Notes under the pieces: generated by a model
The model's database searches: none
Seen by the model: the letters and a program-made list of their open reading frames with translations, nothing else
Told to the model about the DNA's origin: nothing
Source: WHSW01 sp963769945
GTDB lineage: Bacteria > Actinomycetota > Thermoleophilia > Solirubrobacterales > 70-9
Direction of reading: 5' to 3'
Length of the DNA stretch: 64,000 bases
Assembly: GCA_963769945.1 (NCBI GenBank)
Contig: CAVYOA010000014.1
Span: 186,001 to 250,000, forward strand
Program-made: the position numbers and the translations under genes
In this document: in pieces, positions 26,534-35,451 of the stretch
Position numbering within the stretch: position 1 is the stretch's first letter
How the letters are laid out: each line of letters starts with the position of its first letter

Positions 26534-27133
26534 TTAGTGGGGCTCAGGCCCAGTAACTGTCCCCTCGGTGGGCCTTGGGTTGACTCGAAGCCAGGCGAGT
26601 ACCTCGCCCGCGTGGCGGTCGGGCGGGAACACCGGATACCAGACGTACTCGATCCGACTGTCGGCGACCAGCATCGTCAGGCGCCTGATCAGCGTCTGAC
26701 CGCCGGCCTCGAACGTCGGCAGGCGCAGCGCTCGCGTCAATGCAAGGCCGGCATCGGAGAGGATCTCGAACGGTAGCTGCAGGCGCCCGGCGAGCTCACG
26801 CTGATAGGCGCTCGGCTGGGTCGAGAGCCCGAACACCGTCGCGCCCGCCTGAAGCAGCTCGGCGTGATGGTCACGAAATCCGCAGCTCTCAGGCGTGCAG
26901 CCGCGCGCTCCGGGGATCTGGTCCCAGTCTTTGGTCAGCAGCGGCTCGCCCGGGCGTCCCGTCCAGGGGTAGGCGTAGATCACGGTGCGCCCACGAAGGC
27001 GGTTAAGCGAGATCTCGGCGCCGTCGGTTGCGGTGAGCTCGAGCTCCGGCAATGCCACCCCGCAAAGGTGGTCCGCAGCACCGTCATCCGCCGGTATGGG
27101 CAGGTCGTCGGGCAGCGTCAGCGGGTCGATCAC
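26534..27133 (-). CDS. Peroxiredoxin, BCP/AhpC-TSA type
   Basis: 199 residues with thioredoxin-like fold: LPELELTATDGAEISLNRL, VIYAYPWTGRPG, and GCTPESCGFRDHH, where the first Cys is the peroxidatic and the second (five residues later) the resolving Cys of the BCP group. Reduces hydroperoxides using thiols. GTG 27133 chosen because upstream sequence overlaps hrcA and does not resemble the family. C-terminal FPPDRHAGEVLAWL is normal. Confidence 0.85.
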   Translation of the reverse strand: MIDPLTLPDDLPIPADDGAADHLCGVALPELELTATDGAEISLNRLRGRTVIYAYPWTGRPGEPLLTKDWDQIPGARGCTPESCGFRDHHAELLQAGATVFGLSTQPSAYQRELAGRLQLPFEILSDAGLALTRALRLPTFEAGGQTLIRRLTMLVADSRIEYVWYPVFPPDRHAGEVLAWLRVNPRPTEGTVTGPEPH

Positions 27134-27160
27134 ACCGGCGATCCTAGAATCTGTCGTCAG

Positions 27161-28183
27161 ATGCTCAGCGAACGCCAACAACAGATCCTCAACCTGGTCG
27201 TCGATGCCTATCTCGATTCCGGCAAGCCGGTTGGCTCGACGATGCTCGCCGACGCGGTCGGGTTCGAGTGGGGACCGTCGACGGTGCGCTCCGAGCTCGC
27301 CGCGCTCGAGCGCGATGGCTATCTCAGCCATCCGCACACCTCGGCCGGCCGGGTGCCAACCGATTCCGGCTATCGCTTCTATGCCGATGCGCTACTGGTA
27401 TCCGGCACCAAACCGGTGAAGTCGACCGGCGAGCTCGACCTCTCGCGGATGCGCCGCGAGATCGAGGAGGCTCTGCGCGAGACCGCGGCAACGCTCTCGC
27501 AGATGACCGACCTGCTCGCTGTCGCGACCGCACCGCCACCTTCGTCGGCACGGATCCATCGCGTCGAGGCGCTCCAGCTGCAGCCACGAGTCGTGATGGT
27601 CGTCGTCATCGCCTCCAACGGCGCCGTCACCAAGCGCATGTTCAACTTCACCGACCCCGTCGACCCTGGGCTGGTTGAGTGGGCTTCGAGCTTTCTCAAC
27701 GAACGCCTTGCCGGCTTGGCGCTGGGCGCCCGGATGACCGGCGATCGGCTCGACGACCCCGAGCTCGGTCCTGCCGAGCGAGGCTTCCTGGCCGAGATCG
27801 GCGATGCCTTCACGGGGCTCGAGCACGAGGCCGAGAGCGATCTCTACGTCGAAGGCGCAGCGCGCCTGCTGTCGGCCGATCATGCTCCCGACCTGCCGCG
27901 AGCCGACGCGCTGATGCGAGCTCTGGAGCGGCGAGCGAGCGTGCTCGAGGTACTGCGTTCGACGCTTGACGAGCGCTCGGTGTTCATGTGGATCGGCGGC
28001 GAGAACCCGTCGCCAGAGCTGCGTTCGGTGAGCATGGTCGGTGCCAACTACGGACTCGGATATCGAAATCTGGGCACCGTCGGAGTGGTGGGACCGTTGC
28101 GGATGGACTATGCGACGGCGATTGCCTCGGTGCGCGAGGCTGCCGGCGAGCTCAGCCGTTTCTTCGAGTCGGTCTACGAATAA
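27161..28183 (+). CDS. hrcA: Heat-inducible transcription repressor HrcA
   Basis: 340-residue repressor of chaperone genes that binds CIRCE elements. Winged helix at the N-terminus (ILNLVVDAYLDSGKPVGS, PSTVRSELAALERDGYL, HTSAGRVPTDSGYRFY) followed by a GAF-like domain. ATG 27161. Lies directly before dnaJ, the classic order. I found no CIRCE (TTAGCACTC/GAGTGCTAA) copy nearby, so its targets are probably elsewhere. Confidence 0.96.
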   Translation: MLSERQQQILNLVVDAYLDSGKPVGSTMLADAVGFEWGPSTVRSELAALERDGYLSHPHTSAGRVPTDSGYRFYADALLVSGTKPVKSTGELDLSRMRREIEEALRETAATLSQMTDLLAVATAPPPSSARIHRVEALQLQPRVVMVVVIASNGAVTKRMFNFTDPVDPGLVEWASSFLNERLAGLALGARMTGDRLDDPELGPAERGFLAEIGDAFTGLEHEAESDLYVEGAARLLSADHAPDLPRADALMRALERRASVLEVLRSTLDERSVFMWIGGENPSPELRSVSMVGANYGLGYRNLGTVGVVGPLRMDYATAIASVREAAGELSRFFESVYE

Positions 28184-28191
28184 CCACAGCG

Positions 28192-29280
28192 ATGGCCGTC
28201 GACTACTACGAAACGCTCGGCGTCGGCCGAGGCGCCGGTGAGGGCGAGATCAAGAAGGCTTTTCGCACCCTCGCACGCGAGCTTCACCCCGACGTCAACA
28301 ACCACGACCCGGAGGCTGAGGAGAAGTTCAAGGCGGCGGCCGAGGCCTACGAGGTGCTCTCCGACCCCGAACGCCGCAGGACGTACGACACCTACGGGCA
28401 TGAGGGCTTGCGCGGTGGCGGCTTTGACCCCCGCAGCCAGGGCTTCGGCAATGTCGAGGACATCCTCTCGTCGCTGTTCGGCTCGGGCGGCGGCGCCGGC
28501 GGATTCGGCGACTTGTTCGGCTTCGGCGGCGGGCGCGGCGGCCCCGCCAACGGCGCCGATATCGCCACAGAGGTCGAGATCACGCTCGCCGACGTGCTCA
28601 CCGGGGTCAAGCGCGAGCTCGAGTTCGAGGCGGTGTCGACGTGCGAGCACTGTCGGGGCAACGGCGCCGAGCCGGGCACGCCGATTCGCACCTGCGAAAC
28701 CTGTGCGGGGCAGGGGATGGTCCAGCAGGTCCGGCGTTCGCCGCTCGGCCAGATCGTGCAGACGACGGCCTGCCCCACGTGTGAAGGCAGCGGCAAGATC
28801 CCCGAGCAACCGTGTGAGCGCTGCGATGGCGTTGGTCGCGAGGTCCGCGAGCGCAGCTGGGACGTCGAAATTCCTGCGGGCATCGAAAGCGGCCAGCGCA
28901 TCCGCATTGCCAGCGCCGGCCATGCTGGCGAGCCGGGAGCGCGGCCGGGCGACCTCTACGTCCAGGTCCGGGTCGCCGAGGACGAGCGCTTCGAGCGCCG
29001 CGGCGAGGACCTGATCTCGGTCGTCAAGGTGCCGGCGACGCTGGCGATGATCGGCGGCAAGCTGACGGTGCCGACGCTCGACGGCGACCGCGAGGTAAAG
29101 ATCCCTGCCGGCGCCCAGCCGGGTCATTCGGAGAAGCTCAAGGGGCTTGGCTTGCCGCGCTTGCGCGGCGGCAAGCGAGGAGCTCAGTACGTGGTTGTCG
29201 ACATCGCCATCCCGCAGAAGCTCAACCGCGAGCAGCGCGGCCTTGCTCAGCGCCTTTCCGACTCGCTCGGCGACGCCTAG
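28192..29280 (+). CDS. dnaJ: Chaperone protein DnaJ
   Basis: 362-residue type I Hsp40. J domain (DYYETLGVGRGAGEGEIKKA, HPD in RELHPDVN), Gly/Phe-rich linker (~70-125), four CxxCxGxG zinc repeats (CEHCRGNG, CETCAGQG, CPTCEGSG, CERCDGVG) and the C-terminal client-binding domains. Stimulates DnaK. Nine bases after hrcA; no grpE or dnaK here. Confidence 0.98.
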   Translation: MAVDYYETLGVGRGAGEGEIKKAFRTLARELHPDVNNHDPEAEEKFKAAAEAYEVLSDPERRRTYDTYGHEGLRGGGFDPRSQGFGNVEDILSSLFGSGGGAGGFGDLFGFGGGRGGPANGADIATEVEITLADVLTGVKRELEFEAVSTCEHCRGNGAEPGTPIRTCETCAGQGMVQQVRRSPLGQIVQTTACPTCEGSGKIPEQPCERCDGVGREVRERSWDVEIPAGIESGQRIRIASAGHAGEPGARPGDLYVQVRVAEDERFERRGEDLISVVKVPATLAMIGGKLTVPTLDGDREVKIPAGAQPGHSEKLKGLGLPRLRGGKRGAQYVVVDIAIPQKLNREQRGLAQRLSDSLGDA

Positions 29281-29299
29281 TGCACGGGGAGCACGCGGC

Positions 29300-30133
29300 T
29301 TGATCCGCCTGGCCGTTCGCTGCCGTCCAGAGTTGGCTGAGCAGGTGCTCGCGGACCTGCTCGAGCTCGTACCGGGTGGTGTCGAAGAGGTCGGCGAGGT
29401 GGCGGGGATGTACGAGTACGCCGTCTATGGACCGCCGGGCGAGCTGCCGGCGATGCCGAGCCTGGAGGCTGGTGTCGGAGAAGGCTTGATCGAGATCAGC
29501 TCGAGTGAGATCCCTGACGACTGGGCCGATCGCTGGCGCGACTTTCACGAGACGATCTCGATCGGCGACGGCAGGCTGGTCGTGCGGCCGTCATGGGAGC
29601 CTGTCGACGGCGTTGCGCAAGCCCCGGTGGACGTCGTCATCGACCCCGGCCAAGCCTTCGGCACCGGCGCCCACGCGACCACGCGCCTATGCCTCGAGCT
29701 CTTGCTCGATCTTGCCGATGCGGATCAGGCGCACGGAGCCCTCGCCGACCTCGGGACCGGCTCGGGCGTGCTGGCGATCGCCGGCGCCAAGCTCGGCTGG
29801 TCACCGGTCAGCGGCTATGACAGCGAGATCGCATCGGTCGAGGCTGCCGTCGCCAACGCGGCGGCGAACCGTGTCGAGTTGGCCGTCGAGCGCCGCAATC
29901 TGCGCGAGCAGGCGGCGCCAGCGGTGCCCACGGTCGTCGCCAATCTGACGGCGCCCCTGCTCGCGGCCGTGGCGCAGCGGCTCGAGTCGCCGCCGGCAGC
30001 TCTGGTCTGCTCCGGTTTGCTGGCAAGCGAGATCGAGCTCGTCACCGAGGCGCTCGAGGGCGCGGGTTTGACGGTAGTCGAGCAGCGCAAGCTCGGCGAC
30101 TGGGCGGGCCTGCTCGCTCGCCAGGGTTCCTGA
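29300..30133 (+). CDS. prmA: Ribosomal protein L11 methyltransferase
   Basis: 277-residue SAM-dependent enzyme that trimethylates L11. The PrmA hallmark IDPGQAFGTGAHATTRLCLE and SAM site DLGTGSGVLAIAGAKLG are present, with VANLTAPLL as motif IV. TTG 29300 follows a GGGGAG site and sits just after dnaJ; upstream in-frame sequence overlaps dnaJ. dnaJ-prmA linkage is typical. Confidence 0.95.
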   Translation: MIRLAVRCRPELAEQVLADLLELVPGGVEEVGEVAGMYEYAVYGPPGELPAMPSLEAGVGEGLIEISSSEIPDDWADRWRDFHETISIGDGRLVVRPSWEPVDGVAQAPVDVVIDPGQAFGTGAHATTRLCLELLLDLADADQAHGALADLGTGSGVLAIAGAKLGWSPVSGYDSEIASVEAAVANAAANRVELAVERRNLREQAAPAVPTVVANLTAPLLAAVAQRLESPPAALVCSGLLASEIELVTEALEGAGLTVVEQRKLGDWAGLLARQGS

Positions 30134-30167
30134 TTTTTCCGCCACTGCGGCCGTTAGGGTGCGCGCC

Positions 30168-30662
30168 ATGGAAACGCTCGCCGTGCAGTTTTACGATGTC
30201 GTCCTCTGGCTCCATATCGCCGCGGTCGTCGTCGGCTTCGGCTCGACCTTCGCCTACGCGGTGATCCTCGCCGTTGCGCAGAAGTCGGATCCACGCAGCC
30301 TTCCCGGGGTGCTTGCCGGGATCGGCGCCAACGACCGGACGGTGGTCACCGTCGGGTCGATCATCGTTCTTGCGACCGGGCTCTATCTGGCTGCCGACGC
30401 CTGGGACTTCAGTGAGTTCTTCATCGCCTGGGGCGTGATCGCGGTGCTGCTGTTGCTAGGGCTCACACACGGTTACTTTGTGCCCAACGAGAAGAAGGCC
30501 AGCGCTGCGGCTCAGCGCGACATCGAGCGCGCCGGAACCGGCGAGGTCGAGTTCGGGCCGGAGTTCAACGAGACAAGCGGCAAGCTTGCGAAGATGGGCA
30601 CGTTTGCGGGCCTGGTGGTTGTGCTCACGGTGTACGTGATGACCGCGAAGCCGTTCCTGTAG
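30168..30662 (+). CDS. Integral membrane protein, DUF2269-like
   Basis: 164 residues with four predicted helices (LWLHIAAVVVGFGSTFAYAV, VVTVGSIIVLATGLYLA, FFIAWGVIAVLLLLGLTHG, FAGLVVVLTVYVMTA). A conserved His in the first helix (WLHIAAV) recalls small heme/copper-associated membrane families such as DUF2269. ATG 30168 preferred over GTG 30159. Function unknown. Confidence 0.65.
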   Translation: METLAVQFYDVVLWLHIAAVVVGFGSTFAYAVILAVAQKSDPRSLPGVLAGIGANDRTVVTVGSIIVLATGLYLAADAWDFSEFFIAWGVIAVLLLLGLTHGYFVPNEKKASAAAQRDIERAGTGEVEFGPEFNETSGKLAKMGTFAGLVVVLTVYVMTAKPFL

Positions 30663-30735
30663 AAAGCACCTGAAGGAAGTTCGCACGAAGGGGGTTCGTA
30701 GCGTCCGTCCTGTCCATTCCGACGAAAGGGTTTCA

Positions 30736-31245
30736 GTGTCCTCGTCCGTTTCCCGCCAGTCAATCCGTCGAACCGCGCTCACCGGCGTTGCCACACTCGC
30801 ACTCGCACTCGGTGTCTCCGCTTGCGGCGACGACGACGACGAGCCTGCCTCGGACTCAGCCGCAACCGAGGAAGAATCGACCACCGATGAGACGGCCAGC
30901 GCCGAGGAGGTCACGGTGACGGCCGAGGAGTACAGCTTCGACCTCTCGGCGACACCGACGAGCGAGACGAAGTCGGTCACGTTCGACAACCAGGGCAAGG
31001 AGTTTCACGTGATGATCTTCGCTCGCATCAACGAGGGCTTCACGGTCGACGAGGCGATCAAGCTCCAGGGCGAGAAGGGCTCGGCCGAGATCGTCGGCGA
31101 GGCGGAGGCGGCGCCCGGCGAGACGAAGACGGTCGAGATCAAGAAGCCGATCGGAGCCGGCGCGTACGCGATGCTGTGTCCGATCGGCGGCCCCAAGGGA
31201 CCCCACTACAAGCTCGGCCAGCTCGAGGAATTCGAGATCCAGTAG
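30736..31245 (+). CDS. Cupredoxin-like lipoprotein
   Basis: 169 residues with a lipobox (LGVSAC) followed by an acidic Asp/Glu/Ser/Thr linker and a beta-sandwich domain. EFHVMIFARI and AMLCPIGGPKGPH provide the His-Cys-His set of a plastocyanin-like copper site, though no Met ligand is obvious. Likely anchored outside the membrane, where it could carry electrons or bind copper (inference). GTG start after a GAAAGGG site. Confidence 0.7.
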   Translation: MSSSVSRQSIRRTALTGVATLALALGVSACGDDDDEPASDSAATEEESTTDETASAEEVTVTAEEYSFDLSATPTSETKSVTFDNQGKEFHVMIFARINEGFTVDEAIKLQGEKGSAEIVGEAEAAPGETKTVEIKKPIGAGAYAMLCPIGGPKGPHYKLGQLEEFEIQ

Positions 31246-31317
31246 CTGCAGCCTTGTTTCGGCGTGCGGCGCGAAACGGGTGCTGGATACCGGTTTCGCG
31301 CCACACCGTCCACCGAA

Positions 31318-31641
31318 TCAACCCTGCAGAAGCACCGCTGCCGCCACGACCGCAAGAACGGTCGCGGCGGCCGCTCGCGCTCGCCCGTCCTGGCTGCCGA
31401 GGATCGCCCCCCGCGTGCCCGCCGACATCACCGACGACCGAGCCGCCGCCGATAGCGCCGACCCGACCGAGGCGGCCGATGCGACTGAGAACGCGGATGC
31501 AGCCGAGCCGATCGACGCGATCGACGCCACCGAGCCAATCGAGCCGATCGAAAGCGCCGAGTCCTTGCAGCAGATCGAGAGGAACGAGCCTTCGGACCAC
31601 AGCGAGAGCGTCGATCGGTCGCCCTGGTCGCAACCGTTCAC
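31318..31641 (-). CDS. Ser/Gly/Ala short-repeat protein with C-terminal membrane segment
   Basis: 107 residues. Positions ~14-65 are built from short repeats in which Ser or Ala recurs every third residue (SIGSIGSVASIASIGSAASA), the look of a narrow beta-solenoid; the C-terminus is a hydrophobic helix (AAAATVLAVVAAAVLL). Similar repeat proteins occur in actinobacteria without assigned function. GTG 31641, 35 bases from the divergent murI start, convergent with the lipoprotein gene. A + strand frame also spans the region but reads as an Asp/Ala/Glu-rich mirror of the repeat and is less plausible. Confidence 0.6.
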   Translation of the reverse strand: MNGCDQGDRSTLSLWSEGSFLSICCKDSALSIGSIGSVASIASIGSAASAFSVASAASVGSALSAAARSSVMSAGTRGAILGSQDGRARAAAATVLAVVAAAVLLQG

Positions 31642-31675
31642 GCTTGCAGTCTCGCACCGGCAATGATCCGCTGCG

Positions 31676-32500
31676 ATGAGCGGTCCACTCCCAGATGCTT
31701 CGCTGCCAATCGCCGTCTTCGACTCCGGCGTTGGCGGCCTTACCGTGCTGCACGAGTTCCTCGTCTCGCTGCCGGAGGAGGACTACGTTTATCTCGGCGA
31801 CGATCTGCGCTTCCCGTATGGGGCCAAGACCGATGCCGAGCTCGAGCAATGCGCCGAGCGCAACGCGGCCTTCCTGCTGGAGCGGGGCTGCAAGCTGATC
31901 GTGATCGCCTGCAACTCGGCAGCTTCCGCGGGGCTCGCAGTGGCGAGCGAGATGGCTGCGGCCGAGGGTGTCGATGTAGTCGCCGTGATCCAGCCAGAGG
32001 CCGAGATCGCCGCCGCGATCACCGATACGGGCAATGTCGGCGTACTCGCGACCCCCGCGACCGTCGCCGGCGGCTCCTACTTGCGCGCGCTCTCGGCTCA
32101 GCATCGCAAGCTCACGGTGACCCAGGTCGCGGCGCCCGACCTCGCGGCGATCATTCAGCGCGGCTTTCCCTTCTCCGAGGAGGTGGTGGAGCGGATTCGC
32201 TCGTACACCGTCCCGTTGCAGCGGGCCGAGGTCGACACCGTGATCCTCGGCTGCACCCATTACCCGCTGGTGCGGCCGATGCTGCAGCGCTTTCTCGGTC
32301 GCGAGGTTCGGCTCGTCAGCGCCGGCCACGCGCTTGCCGCGACCGCGCAACGCTTGCTGGAATCCCGAGAGCTCGAATCGCCGGATTCCAGCGAGGGTGA
32401 GTACCGCTTCGTTTGCACTGGCGATCCCGATGCCTTTCGCGAGCTCGGCACACGCTTCTTGCAGCTGCCGCTCGGCGAGGTCGAGCGCGTCGAGGTCTGA
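31676..32500 (+). CDS. murI: Glutamate racemase
   Basis: 274-residue cofactor-independent racemase supplying D-glutamate for peptidoglycan. Two catalytic cysteines are visible: IACNSAAS (~residue 78) and LGCTHYPLV (~185), with DSGVGGLTVL and FPYG motifs at the N-terminus. Confidence 0.96.
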   Translation: MSGPLPDASLPIAVFDSGVGGLTVLHEFLVSLPEEDYVYLGDDLRFPYGAKTDAELEQCAERNAAFLLERGCKLIVIACNSAASAGLAVASEMAAAEGVDVVAVIQPEAEIAAAITDTGNVGVLATPATVAGGSYLRALSAQHRKLTVTQVAAPDLAAIIQRGFPFSEEVVERIRSYTVPLQRAEVDTVILGCTHYPLVRPMLQRFLGREVRLVSAGHALAATAQRLLESRELESPDSSEGEYRFVCTGDPDAFRELGTRFLQLPLGEVERVEV

Positions 32501-32577
32501 GCTATTGCGATCCAGCGACGGTGTCCGTGCGACCCCGAGCGCATGTCGATTGAGAATCAGTGATCTACGCTTAGCGC

Positions 32578-33009
32578 GTGGCGATTCTCGAACAGGTTCA
32601 GGCCGACACACGGGTGGCGATGAAGGCCGGGGAGCGCGAGCGCGTGTCGGCGCTGCGCCTGGTTGCCGACGCGCTGCAGAAAGACCTCAAGGCCGGCGGC
32701 GATGACGAGATCGCGGTCCTGCGGCGCGAGCGCAAGCGCCGCCTCGAAGCAGCCGACGCCTATCGCGACGGTGGCAGCGCCGATCGTGCAGCGTCCGAGG
32801 AGGCAGAGGCGCGCGAGATCGAGCGCTACCTGCCCGCGGAAATGCCCGACGATGAGCTCGGCGCTCTGGTCGACGCGGCAATCGCCGAGTCGGGCGCGAC
32901 CAGCCAGGGTGAGATCGGCAAGGTGATGGGGGCGATGATGGCGAAGGTCGGCGATCGTGCTGACGGCAAGCGGGTTAGCGCGATGGTTCGCGACAGGCTC
33001 TCCGGGTAG
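32578..33009 (+). CDS. GatB/YqeY domain protein
   Basis: 143-residue YqeY-family protein, homologous to the tRNA-binding tail of GatB. Segments RVSALRLVADALQKDLK, ERYLPAEMPDDEL and SQGEIGKVMGAMMAKVG are diagnostic. Role probably tRNA or amidotransferase related; not proven in the family. GTG start. Confidence 0.92.
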   Translation: MAILEQVQADTRVAMKAGERERVSALRLVADALQKDLKAGGDDEIAVLRRERKRRLEAADAYRDGGSADRAASEEAEAREIERYLPAEMPDDELGALVDAAIAESGATSQGEIGKVMGAMMAKVGDRADGKRVSAMVRDRLSG

Positions 33010-33014
33010 TCGGC

Positions 33015-33980
33015 TTGGCTCGGCGCCAGCTCACCCTCGACAACACGGTCGCCGCAGAGCTCGCGGGCTCGGAAGACGCTGTCTTGCGCGAGCTCGAGCA
33101 GCGCCTCGGCTGCGAGCTGTTCCTGCGCGGCAACGTGCTTACGCTCGACGGTGACGACGCCGACGTCAGCCGCGCGGCAACAATGGTCGACGAGCTCGTC
33201 GGCCTGATCGAGCGCGGCCACGACGTCGCCCCGACAACCCTCGACACTGTCACCGGCGCGATCGCCGCCGAGGAGCCGGCGGCAGGCATCCTCGAGGACG
33301 TCATCTGGAGCCACCGCGCGACCAAGATCGCGCCGAAGACGGTCAACCAGAAGCGCTACACGGACTCGATCCGCCGCCACACCGTCACCTTCGGCATCGG
33401 CCCTGCCGGCACCGGCAAGACCTTCCTCGCCGTGGCGATGGCAGTCGCCGCGCTCGAGGCCCGCCAGGTCAGCCGCATCATCCTCACCCGCCCGGCGGTC
33501 GAGGCCGGCGAGCGCCTCGGCTTTTTGCCCGGCGACATCCAGGCCAAGGTCGACCCCTACCTGCGCCCGCTCTTCGACGCGCTCTACGACATGCTCGACC
33601 CCGAGAAGGTGCTCGCCTACTTCGAGCGCGGGGTGATCGAGGTCGCGCCGCTGGCCTTTATGCGTGGAAGGACCCTTAACGACTCCTTCGTCATCCTCGA
33701 CGAGGCTCAGAACACGAGCCCGGAGCAGATGAAGATGTTCCTCACTCGGCTCGGGTTCGGATCGAAGATGGTGGTCACCGGTGACATCACTCAGATCGAC
33801 CTGCCACGCGACCAGCGCTCGGGTCTCGTCGTCGTCGGCGAGATCCTCTCGGCAGTCGATGACATCTCCTTCGTCCGCTTTGGCGGCGAGGACGTCGTTC
33901 GCCATCAGCTCGTGCAACGGATCGTCGCCGCGTATGGCGACTACTCCAAGCGCACGAAGCAGAGCGACGCGGGCGCTTGA
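33015..33980 (+). CDS. phoH: PhoH-like ATPase
   Basis: 321 residues with an N-terminal KH-like region and an ATPase core: GPAGTGKTFLAVAMAV (Walker A), FVILDEAQNTSPEQMKMFLT (Walker B) and VVTGDITQIDLP. Likely an RNA-associated ATPase in rRNA maturation, as it is followed by ybeY and era in a tight operon. TTG start. Confidence 0.95.
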   Translation: MARRQLTLDNTVAAELAGSEDAVLRELEQRLGCELFLRGNVLTLDGDDADVSRAATMVDELVGLIERGHDVAPTTLDTVTGAIAAEEPAAGILEDVIWSHRATKIAPKTVNQKRYTDSIRRHTVTFGIGPAGTGKTFLAVAMAVAALEARQVSRIILTRPAVEAGERLGFLPGDIQAKVDPYLRPLFDALYDMLDPEKVLAYFERGVIEVAPLAFMRGRTLNDSFVILDEAQNTSPEQMKMFLTRLGFGSKMVVTGDITQIDLPRDQRSGLVVVGEILSAVDDISFVRFGGEDVVRHQLVQRIVAAYGDYSKRTKQSDAGA

Positions 33981-34342
33981 GCCCCGTCGACTTCTCCGAC
34001 GTACCGCCTCAGTTGCGCGACCCAGTCGCGACGACGCTGGCGGCGGCGGGTGTTGATGACGGCCATCTCTCGGTCGAGCTCGTCGGCGAGGCGCGCATCC
34101 GCGAGCTCAATCGCAAGCACCGGGCGCTCGACGAGCCCACCGACGTGCTCTCGTTCCCGATCGACGGCTCCGGGCCCGCGGCCGGGCCGCGCGAACTCGG
34201 CGATGTCGTCGTCTGCCCCGAGCACAGCTCCGATCTGACGGCGGCAACCGTGCACGGCGTGCTTCACCTCTGCGGCTATGACCACGAGATCGATCGAGGG
34301 GAGATGCTCGAGTTGCAGGCCTCGATCATCGACGCCTTGTGA
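33977..34342 (+). CDS. ybeY: Endoribonuclease YbeY
   Basis: 121-residue metal-dependent RNase for 16S rRNA 3'-end maturation. Zinc motif HGVLHLCGYDH is intact, preceded by TDVLSFPID. TTG start overlapping the phoH stop (TTGA); its stop overlaps the era start (GTGA). Slightly shorter than the usual ~150 residues. Confidence 0.95.
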   Translation: MSPVDFSDVPPQLRDPVATTLAAAGVDDGHLSVELVGEARIRELNRKHRALDEPTDVLSFPIDGSGPAAGPRELGDVVVCPEHSSDLTAATVHGVLHLCGYDHEIDRGEMLELQASIIDAL

Positions 34343-35232
34343 CCCGCAGCGGCTTCGTCGGCCTCGCCGGTCGCCCGAACGTTGGCAAGTCGACGCTCGT
34401 CAACGCGATCGTCGGCGAGAAGGTGGCGATCATCTCGGACCGCCCGCAGACCACCCGCCGGGCAAGCCGCGGACTGTCGACCGACGTTGCCGCCGGCTGG
34501 CAGCTCGTGCTCGTCGACCTCCCGGGTGTCCAGCGCCCACGTGACGTGCTCACCCAGCGCATGCAGCGCCGGGTCCAGCAGGAGCTCGACGGCGCAGATG
34601 TCGTTCTCCTCGTCGTCAACGGCGAACAGGGCATTGGCCCAGGCGACCGCTTCATCGCCCAGCACCTGCTCGAAGCAAGCGCCAAGGCCCCTGTCGTCTG
34701 CGCCGTCAACAAGGTCGACAGGCTCACGCCCGCGGGGACGGCCGAGGCGCTGGCCGCGGCCGGCGAGCTTGAGATCGTCGACGAGATCTATCCGATCTCA
34801 GCGAAGACCGGCAAGGGCGTCAAACCTCTCGTCGCCAGGCTCGCCGAGCTGATCCCCGAGGGCCCGATGATGTATCCGCCCGGCGATCGCACCGATCAGC
34901 CGAGCGAAGTCCATCTCGCCGAGCTGATCCGCGAGCAGATCCTGCGGCGGACCCGCGAGGAACTACCACATGCGGTCGAGGTCGCGGTGGTGGAGGTCGA
35001 GGAGCGCGAGGACGGACTAGTCGAGATCGGCGCGCAAATCTGGGCCGAGACCGAGTCCCAGAAAGCGATTTTGATCGGCAAAGGCGGGCACATGGTCCGC
35101 GACATCGGCACCGCCGCCCGCAAGGAGCTCGAACGCGAGCTGGCGACCAAGGTCTTCCTCGACCTCAACGTCCGCGTCCGCGAACGCTGGCGCCGCGACG
35201 AGGACCTCTTGGACCGCCTAGGCATCGACTGA
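34339..35232 (+). CDS. era: GTPase Era
   Basis: 297 residues. G1 GRPNVGKSTLVNAIVG, G3 DLPG, G4 NKVD, then a KH domain with GKGGHMVRDIGTAARKELE. Binds the 16S rRNA 3' end in 30S assembly. Third gene of the phoH-ybeY-era operon with overlapping ends. Confidence 0.97.
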   Translation: MTRSGFVGLAGRPNVGKSTLVNAIVGEKVAIISDRPQTTRRASRGLSTDVAAGWQLVLVDLPGVQRPRDVLTQRMQRRVQQELDGADVVLLVVNGEQGIGPGDRFIAQHLLEASAKAPVVCAVNKVDRLTPAGTAEALAAAGELEIVDEIYPISAKTGKGVKPLVARLAELIPEGPMMYPPGDRTDQPSEVHLAELIREQILRRTREELPHAVEVAVVEVEEREDGLVEIGAQIWAETESQKAILIGKGGHMVRDIGTAARKELERELATKVFLDLNVRVRERWRRDEDLLDRLGID

Positions 35233-35259
35233 CGTGCCGAGCGGCTCGCAGCTTGTGGG

Positions 35260-35451
35260 CTACTTGTCGTCGACGTCGCTTTCCATGAAGTCTGGCGTGG
35301 CGACAGCGGCGACTGCGAGGGCGATGCCGACTAGCAGCGCCAGGGCCGAGATCAGGCGCAGCGCTTCCGAGCCAGTGAAGAACAGCAGCGCGCCGAAGAT
35401 GCCGAGGATCAGCAGCGCCGGCACGGCGGTCGGTCCTGGCCGAGCCCTCAT
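35260..35451 (-). CDS. Small two-helix membrane protein coupled to cydB
   Basis: 63 residues: VPALLILGIFGALLFFTG and LISALALLVGIALAVAAVA are membrane helices, with an acidic tail (ESDVDDK). The ATG overlaps the cydB stop (ATGA), so it is translated with the oxidase. In position it recalls the small CydX/CbdX subunit of other bd oxidases, but those are shorter and have one helix, so homology is not claimed. Confidence 0.65.
   Translation of the reverse strand: MRARPGPTAVPALLILGIFGALLFFTGSEALRLISALALLVGIALAVAAVATPDFMESDVDDK

Noticed and set aside
27134..27160. CIRCE operator in front of hrcA
   Set aside because: No copy of the TTAGCACTC/GAGTGCTAA pattern is present.
30120..30145. Terminator at the prmA end (TTTTT)
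   Set aside because: No convincing stem precedes the five T's.
31139..32611. 490-codon minus-strand frame opposite murI
   Set aside because: Shadow of murI and flanking genes; no recognisable domain.
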